DNA of 64,000 bases from Hyphomicrobium sp. CS1BSMeth3 (GTDB lineage: Bacteria; Pseudomonadota; Alphaproteobacteria; Rhizobiales; Hyphomicrobiaceae), in NCBI RefSeq assembly GCF_900117415.1, contig NZ_FPEI01000006.1, positions 744,001-808,000 on the forward strand. Direction: 5' to 3'. Numbering within the stretch: position 1 is the first letter of the stretch; each line of letters opens with the position of its first letter. Below, piece after piece: positions 8,189 to 16,638 of this stretch. Position numbers and translations under genes: made by a program. The notes under the pieces were generated by a model that was not told the DNA's origin, ran no database searches, and saw only the letters and a list, made by a program, of their open reading frames with translations.

Positions 8189-8637
8189 TGTGCGCCGTCT
8201 GCGGTCCGGCGGAATGAACCGGCCTTCATGTAGACGGGCCTCCCCCTTCCTCAGAGGCGGGCGGGCCAGAAGTGGCCAAGAAGCCCGATTTCGAGCGCGA
8301 ATCGACGGGGGCAACCAGACAAGTGTTTATCAGCGCGCCGATCAGAACTTTGCGTCGTAAGCGGCGCGGTTTCGATCGGCGACAATGTCCTTTGATCGTC
8401 CGATGATCCCGCGCTGATGTCGCCCGACAGGAATGCATCAGGAGCTGATCTGGACCGACAAGGGTCCTCCAGAAGAATTGGATCAACTGCGATCTAAACT
8501 GCGGCGACAGCCTCGCGAGCCAGTCGGGCCGTCCGCGGACGTCGATGGGAGGCAATAGATTTCGTTGGTCGCTGCCGGGGGAAGACGAGGAATACGGGTA
8601 CGAATGTTATAGCGACTACGAACCGCCATGCCCCCGG
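8189..8637 (+). other. 449-base stretch without a supported gene
   Basis: Short frames exist on both strands, but none has protein-like composition with a ribosome site. This stretch separates the element genes on the left from the minus-strand MltR/ESCO-like pair on the right and may contain decayed sequence. Confidence 0.5.
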
Positions 8638-9360
8638 TCAATTGGCATCATCAATATCGCCTGTTGTACGCTCGGCGCGGCGCCTTTTACCTTGATGAAC
8701 AATCAATCCAAGAAGCAGCCAGACACCGATCGCCAGCTCCATCTTTGGCATGCGCTCGTCGAGAACCGCCATCAAATCGGGGCGCACGGACAAATGCTCG
8801 AATATTTCGGCAGCCGATGAGAATGGATTGCGACCGATCTCATTTTCGAGTGTCATGCCGCGCTGCTTCAATCGATAGACAACGTCATCGAGAACTGACT
8901 TCGCAGCGAACTCGCTAACGCTCGCAGCGACACCCGATCCCAAAGAGCACATCTGCATCAATCGCTCTCGATGCACCGCTAAACTGAAGGCGTCTGTAGA
9001 GTGCGCAGCGTCATTGCGGAGCCTGCGTAGCACCACGGTAGACCTGTGCGCGCTGGCGTCGATAAAACCCGCCAGCAATGCAACATCGCAACGCGCAGAA
9101 AAGCTGCTGAGAAACCCAGGGTACTTCAAGAGTTCGTTGATGCGTTTGCCGCGAAGCTCCGGCGGTGCGAGAGCCCTGATTTCTGCCGCCAACTGGGCGG
9201 AAACCATCTCGCCAGCGATCAGAACGGCACCACGATCAGTCTCACGCTGAAACTCATTGAGCATGCGCTCGAGCGCCTGCGCGACCTCCGGTTCGCTCAA
9301 AAAATGCGGCTCATCATTCAGAACATCCACCGGAGCGGGATCCATGTCGCCCATTCTCAC
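8638..9360 (-). CDS. MltR/DUF4145-like protein
   Basis: 240 residues. The core (about 35-130) reads ETDRGAVLIAGEMVSAQLAAEI, LLKYPGFLSSFSARCDVALLAG and LRRLRNDAAHS, which follows the MltR-like pattern (ETDRG, FSARID-type, IRNxFAHS-type). MltR was described as a mannitol-operon repressor, but the fold is helical and related to HEPN-like bundles, and the function in islands is unknown. The RNDAAH segment is a HEPN-like R-x4-H. The start overlaps the stop of the upstream zinc-finger/acetyltransferase gene (ATGA), implying a two-gene operon. Confidence 0.65.
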   Translation of the reverse strand: MRMGDMDPAPVDVLNDEPHFLSEPEVAQALERMLNEFQRETDRGAVLIAGEMVSAQLAAEIRALAPPELRGKRINELLKYPGFLSSFSARCDVALLAGFIDASAHRSTVVLRRLRNDAAHSTDAFSLAVHRERLMQMCSLGSGVAASVSEFAAKSVLDDVVYRLKQRGMTLENEIGRNPFSSAAEIFEHLSVRPDLMAVLDERMPKMELAIGVWLLLGLIVHQGKRRRAERTTGDIDDAN

Positions 9361-10553
9361 CTCTCCGGTAAAGTCGACGACAACGGCGCACCCATCAGCG
9401 ACTCGTCGCCCATCTTTTTCAGGAATGCCTGCATTGCCTCGGATACCGGAGGCTCCACCCGAAAATCACCAAACTGACGACGCAGATCGAACCATCGGGT
9501 TGTCAGGATCCCGCTTCGCCTGTACTTCGGCGCCAGCCAGATCCACTGCAATGCCCGCCAGCTTCGGCCTTGATATTCGCGCAACCGAAATGCACATGCG
9601 CCTACGATGACATTTTGCGCATTGCAGAAGAGAACCCCTGCAGCGCCCGGATCGTCATCTCCCTTGTCACTCTGCCATTGCACAAAATCGTAGCCGAACT
9701 CCCTTTTGAACGCTAAGGCGCGACGATAAATTTCCCTGTGCTTCCACCTTGGTGACGTGCGGTCAACGGAAATGGTATTCTCGCCAGCGGCAACCGCAGC
9801 CACCAGTTCCACTACCGGCTGGGGATCGAGATAGGAAAGCCGCTTCTTGTGCTCCCGCCGATGTGCGGCGCTTGAGTCCGGATCGCCTCGGGTCCATACG
9901 TACCCACACTGAAGACACGTTTCAGGCGTTGACACTCGTCGCTTCCGGTATTTCGGTGCACTCGCCGAGAGCCAGATGGGGGTTCCATCGGCTGAGGTGG
10001 CAACTTCAATAGTGTATCCTGTTGTGGTGCGCAGCCTGCGCGTTTCGGCAAGCTTTGGCCGGGCGGCATCAGCCAAGTAAAGCACCAAGGGCTCACACTT
10101 GTGCCGGCAGCGCTCGTACCAGAGCACCGAGAGCTGAGCGTTTGTCAGATACGGGTTGCTACGGATGACATCCATCAGTCGCTCGACAAGCGGCAGCGGC
10201 TCGAGCTCGTATCCGAGCCTTTCAAGATAGATCAGCAGCGCGGCAACGTCGGCGGCGGCGACGCCGTCGTACCCGACGACGCCCGCCTGGCTCTTTTTCG
10301 GCCGCGGAAAAATTGTCCTTGCCCGAAGATCGAAACACTCACACCAGCGTCGAATGGGAACGTCACGCGCTATAGCGTCAAGCCGTGCATCCGTTAAATA
10401 GAGGATGTCTCTAATGTCCTCCAGCGAGGCCCAGCCATTGCGCGCAATGGTGCCCACGAGTTGGATCCCCGCTTGCCGCTTCGGTGCTCGGACCGGTTCG
10501 GACAGGCTTCTCACGACAGCCCTGAGTTCTTGAGCAGAGAGGAAATGCTTCAT
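9357..10553 (-). CDS. ESCO/Eco1-like C2H2 zinc finger plus GNAT-type protein
   Basis: 398 residues. Residues 213-235 form a zinc finger C-x2-C-x14-H-x3-H (CLQCGYVW, then HRREH). It is followed about 80 residues later by a GNAT-like segment (GVLFCNAQNVIVGACAF, then WIWLAPKYRRSGILTTRW and a PPVSEAMQAFLKK end). Order and spacing resemble eukaryotic Eco1/ESCO cohesin acetyltransferases: C2H2 finger, then a GNAT core with a W-x-W, RR-x-GI acetyl-CoA site and a C-terminal P-T/P motif. Residues 1-200 are helical and of unknown family. It is first in an overlapping pair with the MltR-like gene. Acetyltransferase activity is inferred. Confidence 0.6.
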   Translation of the reverse strand: MKHFLSAQELRAVVRSLSEPVRAPKRQAGIQLVGTIARNGWASLEDIRDILYLTDARLDAIARDVPIRRWCECFDLRARTIFPRPKKSQAGVVGYDGVAAADVAALLIYLERLGYELEPLPLVERLMDVIRSNPYLTNAQLSVLWYERCRHKCEPLVLYLADAARPKLAETRRLRTTTGYTIEVATSADGTPIWLSASAPKYRKRRVSTPETCLQCGYVWTRGDPDSSAAHRREHKKRLSYLDPQPVVELVAAVAAGENTISVDRTSPRWKHREIYRRALAFKREFGYDFVQWQSDKGDDDPGAAGVLFCNAQNVIVGACAFRLREYQGRSWRALQWIWLAPKYRRSGILTTRWFDLRRQFGDFRVEPPVSEAMQAFLKKMGDESLMGAPLSSTLPER

Positions 10554-10974
10554 GGTCTTGTGTACGGCGAAGCCGCTATGGGTCCGTTGCCTCGATAGAT
10601 GCCGACGATCAGTGCTAGTCTACAATCCATAGGGCGCGCGCAAAGGCCATCGCGGAAGGGCTAAGGCGCTTTATTCCCCCGCTTTGTGGCTTGAGGCGTC
10701 AGCCGGCACCTTCGCCGCCGAGGCTGGAGCGGTGACTTAAGGTGGCGGGCATTGCAGCAGCGTATGCAGATTGCTTTGGGGCAAAGCTCCAAGTTCTCGG
10801 CAATATATTGATTTGTTCTAGTTTTATGAGCGGAAGAATTCGTTCGCCAGCAGCTCATCTTGCCCATAGTGCTATCCAATCGGCCTCGTGGAGCTGAGCG
10901 GCCGTTGAACGTCCGTGCGGTGAGCAGTGCTGAGCCAGCGTGTGTGGACAACACGGACCAAATGACAGTCGGGG
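10554..10974 (-). other. 421-base stretch without a supported gene
   Basis: It lies between the start of the ESCO-like gene and the stop of the nuclease-phosphatase gene. The minus-strand frames here are rich in Arg, Cys and Pro and look random. It probably holds the promoter of the ESCO-like gene. Confidence 0.5.
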
Positions 10975-12864
10975 CTATGGCGCTGTCGGCGTGCCCTCGG
11001 TCCTGACGATCGCACGCTTGCGGGCATTGGTCTCGGCGCGGCTGAGGTTCCTGAAGCCGCGCAGCGACTGCTCCCACGAGCCGTGCATGGGGTTGGGCAG
11101 GATGATCCAGCGCGTCCCCCAGAAATCCAATTGAGCCGTTGCATCCCTGACGCGGCTGTCGGGCGTTACGCCTGCACCCTTCGCTGTCGTAATGAAGTCC
11201 CCGAGATCGTCGCCCACGTTGAACAGGATGCGATGGGTCTTGGCAATATGGCGCCGGCGGCTTTCCTTGTCGGAGTTCCAGTTGGCCTGCTTGCCCTTCG
11301 AGAGGAGATTGCTGGCGTCGGGCTCCACAGGAAAGCCAAGCGCCTTCAGGTTGGCGATCGTGTACATGTCGAGGGCGTGCTGGCGGTTGGTGACGTAGAA
11401 GATTTGGATCTTGCTGTTGGCGGCCTTAAGCGCACCGATGAACTCGAGCGCGCCCGGCGTTGCCACCGCCGCCTTGTCGCGCAGCCAGCTGGCCCAGGTG
11501 CTATCCTCGGCGAACTGCTCGCCGGACTGGATCAGCCTTCCCTGATAGGGCGAATTGTCGAGCACGGTTTCGTCGAGGTCCAGGATCACGGCCGGCGGGA
11601 GGCTCTGGTATCCGGCTTCCTTGAGCTGCGCCGGGTCTGCCGTCCAGGACGCGTCGCGCAACGCTTCATCGATACGCGCAGCGGCGGCGCGGAACGCCTG
11701 CGTCGCCGCCATCTTGTATTCGGCCGACATCTGCACCCAGAGCGTTGCATCCAGGTTCTCGTGGGCACCAAGCTCGAGCCGCGGCAGGTCCTGCAACCGG
11801 CGGTCAAGGCGCGCGAGGGTGGCTTCGAGTGCGGCGATCTGAACGTTGCGGCCGGCACTCGGTCCGTCGGAGAAAGGCGTTGCGCTTTCGCGGGCGACCG
11901 GCTCTGAAGGGGTGATCGCCGCCGATGTCCCTTCCTGCCGCGGGATCATGGCCCGCAACGTACTAACCACCGGCTGGTCCCTGACGACGCGCGGGGCGAT
12001 CGGGAGTGTGTCGAAGTCGATGTTCAACGGCGTGCCGGAGGGACGGCTCGTGTCTGCTATGGCAAAGACCGGCCTGTGGTCGCTCGTCTCGAGACTGTCA
12101 GGGAAATCTCCGGGACGCACGATGATGCCAGCTTCGGCAGCCCATGCCTTGGCGCCATTGGCGAAGAACACGAAGTCGAGGATGGAATTGTAGTCGTTCT
12201 TGCCGTCCTTGGGATTTTCGTCGGCCCAGTTGGTCGTGATGAGACGCTTCGGTTTCAGCCAGGCGAAGACGCTGTCGGCCATCATATTGGTGAAAGCTTG
12301 ATTGGCCTCGCGCGTCTCGACGTCGAAGTCGAAATTGTAGTCGCCGACGGCGATGATCGGCAGCTTTTGGGTCTTGGCCCACTCGCGCAGCTTGCTTGCC
12401 TGACGCTCCCGCTTCTGGGCATCACCCCGATGCAGGTGGTTCACCATGAACAGGATGTCGCCGATGCCGTGCTTGGAGCGCAGGTGCGCGACGAGCGGCG
12501 CGCGGCCGCCTGATCCCTCCTGAATGTCCATAAGCTCGAAGGAATCGACGAGGTCAAAACGTGCCGAATTGAAAAGGATCGCCAGCTTGACGTTATTGCC
12601 GGTCGTGCCGAGCACGTAGTGGTAGGCTGCACTCTCATCTTCGGCTGCCGTCTGGGCATAGAGAACCAGGTGTTGCTCCTTGTCGATCTCCGAGAGGCCG
12701 AAGATGTCGATGGCGTTGAAGTCGTCCCGTAGTTGGCGCGCGATGACCTCAGGCTTGCTGCGAGTCCAACTTTCGACGTTCCAGCCAACGACGGAGACCG
12801 TTTCGGCAAAGACCGAGGTTGCAAACAGGACAAAGTAAAGGCAGCAGGAAAGCGTGCGCAGCAT
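10975..12864 (-). CDS. Secreted fusion: endonuclease/exonuclease/phosphatase domain plus class-B/e(P4)-type HAD phosphatase
   Basis: 629 residues from the ATG at 12864, which gives a clean signal peptide (MLRTLSCCLYFVLFATSVFA); a TTG at 12894 is less likely. Residues about 22-270 are an EEP (DNase I/exonuclease III-like) domain: VVGWNVESW, GLSEIDKEQ, MVNHLHRGD, VGDYNFDFD and SDHRPVF (D262-H263). A Pro/Ser-rich linker and a short coiled coil follow. Residues about 345-620 are an acid phosphatase/5'-nucleotidase of the e(P4) HAD type with DLDETVLDN (D429, D431) and later VGDDLGDF. Known members of each family hydrolyse nucleic acid and nucleoside monophosphates. One exported protein with both could turn DNA or RNA into nucleosides and phosphate. 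Confidence 0.85.
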   Translation of the reverse strand: MLRTLSCCLYFVLFATSVFAETVSVVGWNVESWTRSKPEVIARQLRDDFNAIDIFGLSEIDKEQHLVLYAQTAAEDESAAYHYVLGTTGNNVKLAILFNSARFDLVDSFELMDIQEGSGGRAPLVAHLRSKHGIGDILFMVNHLHRGDAQKRERQASKLREWAKTQKLPIIAVGDYNFDFDVETREANQAFTNMMADSVFAWLKPKRLITTNWADENPKDGKNDYNSILDFVFFANGAKAWAAEAGIIVRPGDFPDSLETSDHRPVFAIADTSRPSGTPLNIDFDTLPIAPRVVRDQPVVSTLRAMIPRQEGTSAAITPSEPVARESATPFSDGPSAGRNVQIAALEATLARLDRRLQDLPRLELGAHENLDATLWVQMSAEYKMAATQAFRAAAARIDEALRDASWTADPAQLKEAGYQSLPPAVILDLDETVLDNSPYQGRLIQSGEQFAEDSTWASWLRDKAAVATPGALEFIGALKAANSKIQIFYVTNRQHALDMYTIANLKALGFPVEPDASNLLSKGKQANWNSDKESRRRHIAKTHRILFNVGDDLGDFITTAKGAGVTPDSRVRDATAQLDFWGTRWIILPNPMHGSWEQSLRGFRNLSRAETNARKRAIVRTEGTPTAP

Positions 12865-12903
12865 GGGGACACCGAATAGTCCGTTCAACACCAACGCCGG
12901 AAA

Positions 12904-13344
12904 TTAGCAGGCAATTGTGACAATGCGGATCCCCTGCGGCGGCAACCACCGCTCTCGATCGAAGGCATGCAGCGCGCCTCGACGTGATTTTGGCAGCCCC
13001 CTTGACCAGACCAAGGTCTGCTCAAGGGTCACGCTCTCCCTGCACGTGCCGCGCAGCCGAGCCGCCCTGCCGGCGTCTCGGCCCTTCGGGGTTCGATCGT
13101 TGCCGCAACCGGATATGATCGCAATGATCACATCCGGTTGTCCTTTCTGAACGCGGATCGCGCCAGAACTTCCGTGAGCAGAGCCATGCGCGTCCCTGCG
13201 CGCCGCAATGAGCGGGTCCACGATCATCTCTTGAAGAAAGTCATCATACATCAGTCGCTCACGGACGTATGCCTCGGTCAGTGCCGAAAAACGGCGATCA
13301 CGGAGCTTGCCGTCTCCGAAGACGTCGCATAATCGTAAGAGCAT
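12904..13344 (-). other. Doubtful open frame of 146 codons
   Basis: The first 50 residues look protein-like (FSALTEAYVRERLMYDDFL, then QEMIVDPLIAARRDAH). The rest is Arg/Gly-rich and crosses a strong palindrome at 13106-13140. It may be the 5' part of a decayed gene, or chance. No family is recognised. Confidence 0.2.
13106..13140. repeat. 15-bp inverted repeat with 5-bp spacer
   Basis: Arms CAACCGGATATGATC (13106-13120) and GATCACATCCGGTTG (13126-13140) are complementary at 14 of 15 positions around GCAAT. It could be an operator for a dimeric regulator, a transcription terminator stem without a U-tract, or a recombination-type site. It lies about 345 bases upstream of the trypsin-like protease gene. 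Confidence 0.7.
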
Positions 13345-13484
13345 CCGCCGAAGCTGATGTAGGCGACAGGCGCAGACGACGTCTGCGGATCAGTGGCGCC
13401 GAGACGGGTATCTGCGGGTCGCTAAGCTATTAAAAAAATACCTGAAGATTTTCGTGTGCTCAATTTTCCGCCTTGAGAGGTCGC

Positions 13485-14546
13485 ATGCCATTTCCGCAGT
13501 CGTTCTTTCGCGCCGTCTTCCTCGTGACCATGATATTGACAGGCCCTGCCACCGCGGAGCCCCGCGATGAGGCCCTTCGATCGACTGCATTTGTCAGAGT
13601 GGGCGGGTCGGATCCGAATGGCCCAGTCCCTAACCGAGTAGGGACAGGCTTTGTTGTCGGCCAAGGCGCCTTCGTCATTACCGCCTACCATACTGTTGCC
13701 CCGCCGCCCGGAGGATGGCGGACCAACGATGTCGGCCTGCCAGATCTTCGCATCGCCGTCGTGCTACGCAACGCCATGACCGATCTGCCAAATGACGTGC
13801 GCGAAGCCTCTATTGTTGAGATCGATGAGCAGTACGACGTTGCCCTGCTCCAATTTCGGGGAGCAGGGCGGCGCGGACTTGCAACCTGCCCGCAGCCGGA
13901 AATGGCAATCGGCGACGATCTCCTGATCGCCGGTCTCAAGCAAGAGAAAGGCGCCTTGGAGCCCCGTCTGGAGCTCAGAAAGGGAAGCTTGGTAGAATCC
14001 AGCCCGCGCGATGCTCCCTTTCTCCGGGTCTCGGCCAATACGGAGGAAGGCTTCAGCGGGGGACCGGTCTTCAAGGTCGAGCAAGATGGGCTTCGTCTGG
14101 TCGGAATGCTGAAAGGCGGCGCCCCGCTGAGCGTGCGCACAGACAGCATTTTCGCGCCCACACGCGCTCTCAGGCAAAAGATCATCGCCGCTTGCGACGT
14201 GCCATGCCGACATCCAGACCACGGCTTGGAACGCTATCTGAGCTCAAGAGATCAGCAGCCTCCCCACATAACGGATTGGCTCAGAGGCGGGGTCGGGCCA
14301 GTAAAAGCATGCGACGCCTATGCGGCGGATGAGCGTCGGCAGAATCATGCTGACGTCATTACCGTCATCCGCGCCACCGACCATGACATGCGCTTTTTTA
14401 CCGGAATGCGCGATGGAAACTATATCGTTCGAGAGGCGCAATACAAATACAGGTGCCAGCTACGCTACGAAAGCGATCCTGTCTACAAGCTTCGGGTTTC
14501 CAGCAGTTGTCCGGCAGCGCCAAATCCACGTGGCCTGCCGCGCTAA
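13485..14546 (+). CDS. Secreted trypsin-like serine protease (S1 fold, non-classical)
   Basis: 353 residues from the ATG at 13485, four bases after GAGAGG. The signal peptide runs to about residue 24 (LTGPATA). The catalytic triad is readable: H69 in ITAYHTV, D118 in QYDVALLQF and S191 in EEGFSGGPVF. The fold is the HtrA/trypsin-like peptidase type, without PDZ. A C-terminal part (about 245-353) with four cysteines has no known family. The next gene (LCAT-like) starts 15 bases after its stop, so the two form an operon. Exported to the periplasm or beyond; the substrate is unknown. Confidence 0.85.
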   Translation: MPFPQSFFRAVFLVTMILTGPATAEPRDEALRSTAFVRVGGSDPNGPVPNRVGTGFVVGQGAFVITAYHTVAPPPGGWRTNDVGLPDLRIAVVLRNAMTDLPNDVREASIVEIDEQYDVALLQFRGAGRRGLATCPQPEMAIGDDLLIAGLKQEKGALEPRLELRKGSLVESSPRDAPFLRVSANTEEGFSGGPVFKVEQDGLRLVGMLKGGAPLSVRTDSIFAPTRALRQKIIAACDVPCRHPDHGLERYLSSRDQQPPHITDWLRGGVGPVKACDAYAADERRQNHADVITVIRATDHDMRFFTGMRDGNYIVREAQYKYRCQLRYESDPVYKLRVSSSCPAAPNPRGLPR

Positions 14547-14561
14547 TAGCTAGGGGGGATT

Positions 14562-16151
14562 ATGAATATCAAATGCTTATCCCAGCGAATAACTCTCTTG
14601 GTTTTCGGTCTGGCCCTATGTTTTACGACGAGCGCAATCGCGCAATCCCCGAGCCCGCCTGTTCGCCCGTTGGTGTTGATACCAGGAATTCTGGGGTCGG
14701 AAATATGGATCGGAGGGCAGCGTGCCTGGGGCTCGGCTGGTGATCTCAGGCATCTTGAAGTCCTGCGCGTAGAAGGCGGACCCCGCGACTTCGAGCCTGC
14801 TCCGACCTGCAGTCCAAGCGCGAGGACGCAGACCTGCGGTCTCTTGGAGAGGTTCGGAATTCTGGGACCTCTCAAAGTCGGATTATATTCCGGCCTCGTC
14901 ACGCATCTGGAAAAAATTGGCTACGTTGCGAGCGGGCAGCACCGCAATCTCTTCATCTTCCCATACGACTGGCGACGCAGCAACTTTCAGACAGCTGAGG
15001 CATTTGCGCGCTTCGTTGCCGAGACCCCAGGCCTTGTGGGCAACGACTTCGACATAATTGCTCACAGCATGGGCGGACTCGTCGCTCTGATTTATGCGCA
15101 CAAATTCGATTCTCCCTCGGCCAGCGAGGCGTGCAAGCCGGCTAAAACATGCCGCATCAAGACCGTGATAACCCTGGGAACGCCGTACCTCGGGTCGATG
15201 AACGCCGTCGCCACGCCGGTTGATGGATGGGGATGGGTCTCCCGCCAAATCTCCGGAGGTTCCGATACGATCTCGCGCACTGTTCTGTCGTGGCCATCAT
15301 TCTATGAGCTCCTCCCGTCCTATTCGGGATGTTGTGACGCCTTCGGAGCCGAGGGACTTCTAAGATTCGGCGGATTTTCGACCCTCTCATATGCATCCGC
15401 TGCCGGGGCACCTGCTCAGTCATTGATCGAGAAGGCCCTTGAGCGCCGGCGCGATATCGCGCGCTTGTCGGAATTGGGTTGGCCGAAATACTTGGATGAG
15501 CGTTCGCCGCAGTGCGACGACAAACGTCGGAGAGACCGCGTTTACATGTTTGCCGGCGATCGCACGGACACGAGGAGCGTCGCCATCAGAGCGGGACGAG
15601 ATCTGAAATACCAGGAACGACGCGGCGACGGCACAGTGCTGGTCCGCAGCGCCTCACTGAATAGCGTTGAACGGTCGTGGACGTCATTTGCCGAGCACTC
15701 CACAATTTTTGACGACAACAATGTGAGGACAAAGATTGAACAGGTTTTGAAGCGCTGCGCGTGGACGGACGCCGACTTCAAAGCGGAAGAACCGACGATG
15801 CATTTCACCAAAGAATCCGGGGAAGAAATCGTGGCCTCGGTGCTGAGCACTTCAGCTCGGATCGAGCAAGTTGTCCTGCCATCCGGATCAAACGCTCTCA
15901 ATCTCGTCGGTGAGGTATCCGTGGCGGTGCTTGATCCGGTTGTTCCACCCGATGCACGCTACCAGGTGCGTTTGGATGGCCATGTGATAGCGGATGGTGA
16001 CTTGGGGCAGCCGGTCTTTTCGGATGAGGGAGGTGTCATGCGGTACCGGTTCCAGCGCAATGGCGTTGTTGTATCAGGTGCCGGGCTGGTCGAAGCTGTC
16101 GTGCACTTTCAAAGGGGTCCATCAGCAAAGGATCATGCAATAGCGCCCTGA
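14562..16151 (+). CDS. Secreted LCAT/PDAT-like acyl hydrolase or acyltransferase
   Basis: 529 residues with signal peptide (cleavage near TSAIA-Q, residue 27). The alpha/beta hydrolase has LCAT-family landmarks in order: PGILGSEIW (41-49), PYDWRRS (134-140), nucleophile S169 in IAHSMGG, GTPYLGS, acid D356 in RGDGTV and base H379 in AEHSTI. Residues about 415-520 form a beta-rich C-terminal domain. Known relatives cleave or transfer fatty acyl chains of phospholipids. It sits directly behind the secreted protease gene, so a joint role on membranes or as an exported toxin or enzyme is possible. The triad is complete, so it is probably active. Confidence 0.8.
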   Translation: MNIKCLSQRITLLVFGLALCFTTSAIAQSPSPPVRPLVLIPGILGSEIWIGGQRAWGSAGDLRHLEVLRVEGGPRDFEPAPTCSPSARTQTCGLLERFGILGPLKVGLYSGLVTHLEKIGYVASGQHRNLFIFPYDWRRSNFQTAEAFARFVAETPGLVGNDFDIIAHSMGGLVALIYAHKFDSPSASEACKPAKTCRIKTVITLGTPYLGSMNAVATPVDGWGWVSRQISGGSDTISRTVLSWPSFYELLPSYSGCCDAFGAEGLLRFGGFSTLSYASAAGAPAQSLIEKALERRRDIARLSELGWPKYLDERSPQCDDKRRRDRVYMFAGDRTDTRSVAIRAGRDLKYQERRGDGTVLVRSASLNSVERSWTSFAEHSTIFDDNNVRTKIEQVLKRCAWTDADFKAEEPTMHFTKESGEEIVASVLSTSARIEQVVLPSGSNALNLVGEVSVAVLDPVVPPDARYQVRLDGHVIADGDLGQPVFSDEGGVMRYRFQRNGVVVSGAGLVEAVVHFQRGPSAKDHAIAP

Positions 16152-16638
16152 TCGGGCAGGCGCGGCTGTCGGATCGGGCAGCCGCATGCAGCGGCTAGGC
16201 AAGCTCACCTTCGTTCGAAATCGTCATTCCATTCCTTGTCGGCGTGCTTTTCCGCGACTTGATGGCGATATGAACGGTCATATCGCAACGATTGGACAAT
16301 CCGGTTCTGCGTCCGAGCCAACAGACAATTGCGCTCACCAGATCAAGGGCTTCTTGCGCGCATCGCCTTATGAGGCGGCGGGCCGCCAGCGATGCGGTCG
16401 AGCGACACGGCCTCTCTGCAAGCTCTACCGCACCCGGCCTTCTTAGAGGCGATCGGACGGCAGTCGTCCCGTTCCCGCAACGGTTGCGCGCGGCTTTCTT
16501 CGAAAGCCGTGCTCACCGTCCTCCGCTGTGCTCCGGCCGCTGGCGCTTCGCGCCCGCGGTGCGGGTCCGCTCCGCCCGCCGTGAAGGGATCGCCGGAAGG
16601 CCGCGATGGGCGCGGCCTCGCACAGGAGGATCTGTTCC
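16152..16638 (+). promoter_or_regulatory. 487-base leader region of DUF2493 gene with several hairpins
   Basis: No convincing gene. The 3' part is GC-rich and folds on paper. CGGCTTTC/GAAAGCCG lies at 16491-16509, GGCGC/GCGCC at 16542-16554, and GGCCGCG/CGCGGCC at 16599-16617. Then come AGGAGGA at 16624-16630 and the ATG at 16639. This may be a structured 5' leader or a regulatory RNA; the structure is read by eye only. Confidence 0.35.

Noticed and set aside
10661-11077. 138-codon minus-strand frame
   Set aside because: Overlaps the end of the nuclease-phosphatase gene out of frame; Arg/Cys/Pro-rich composition.
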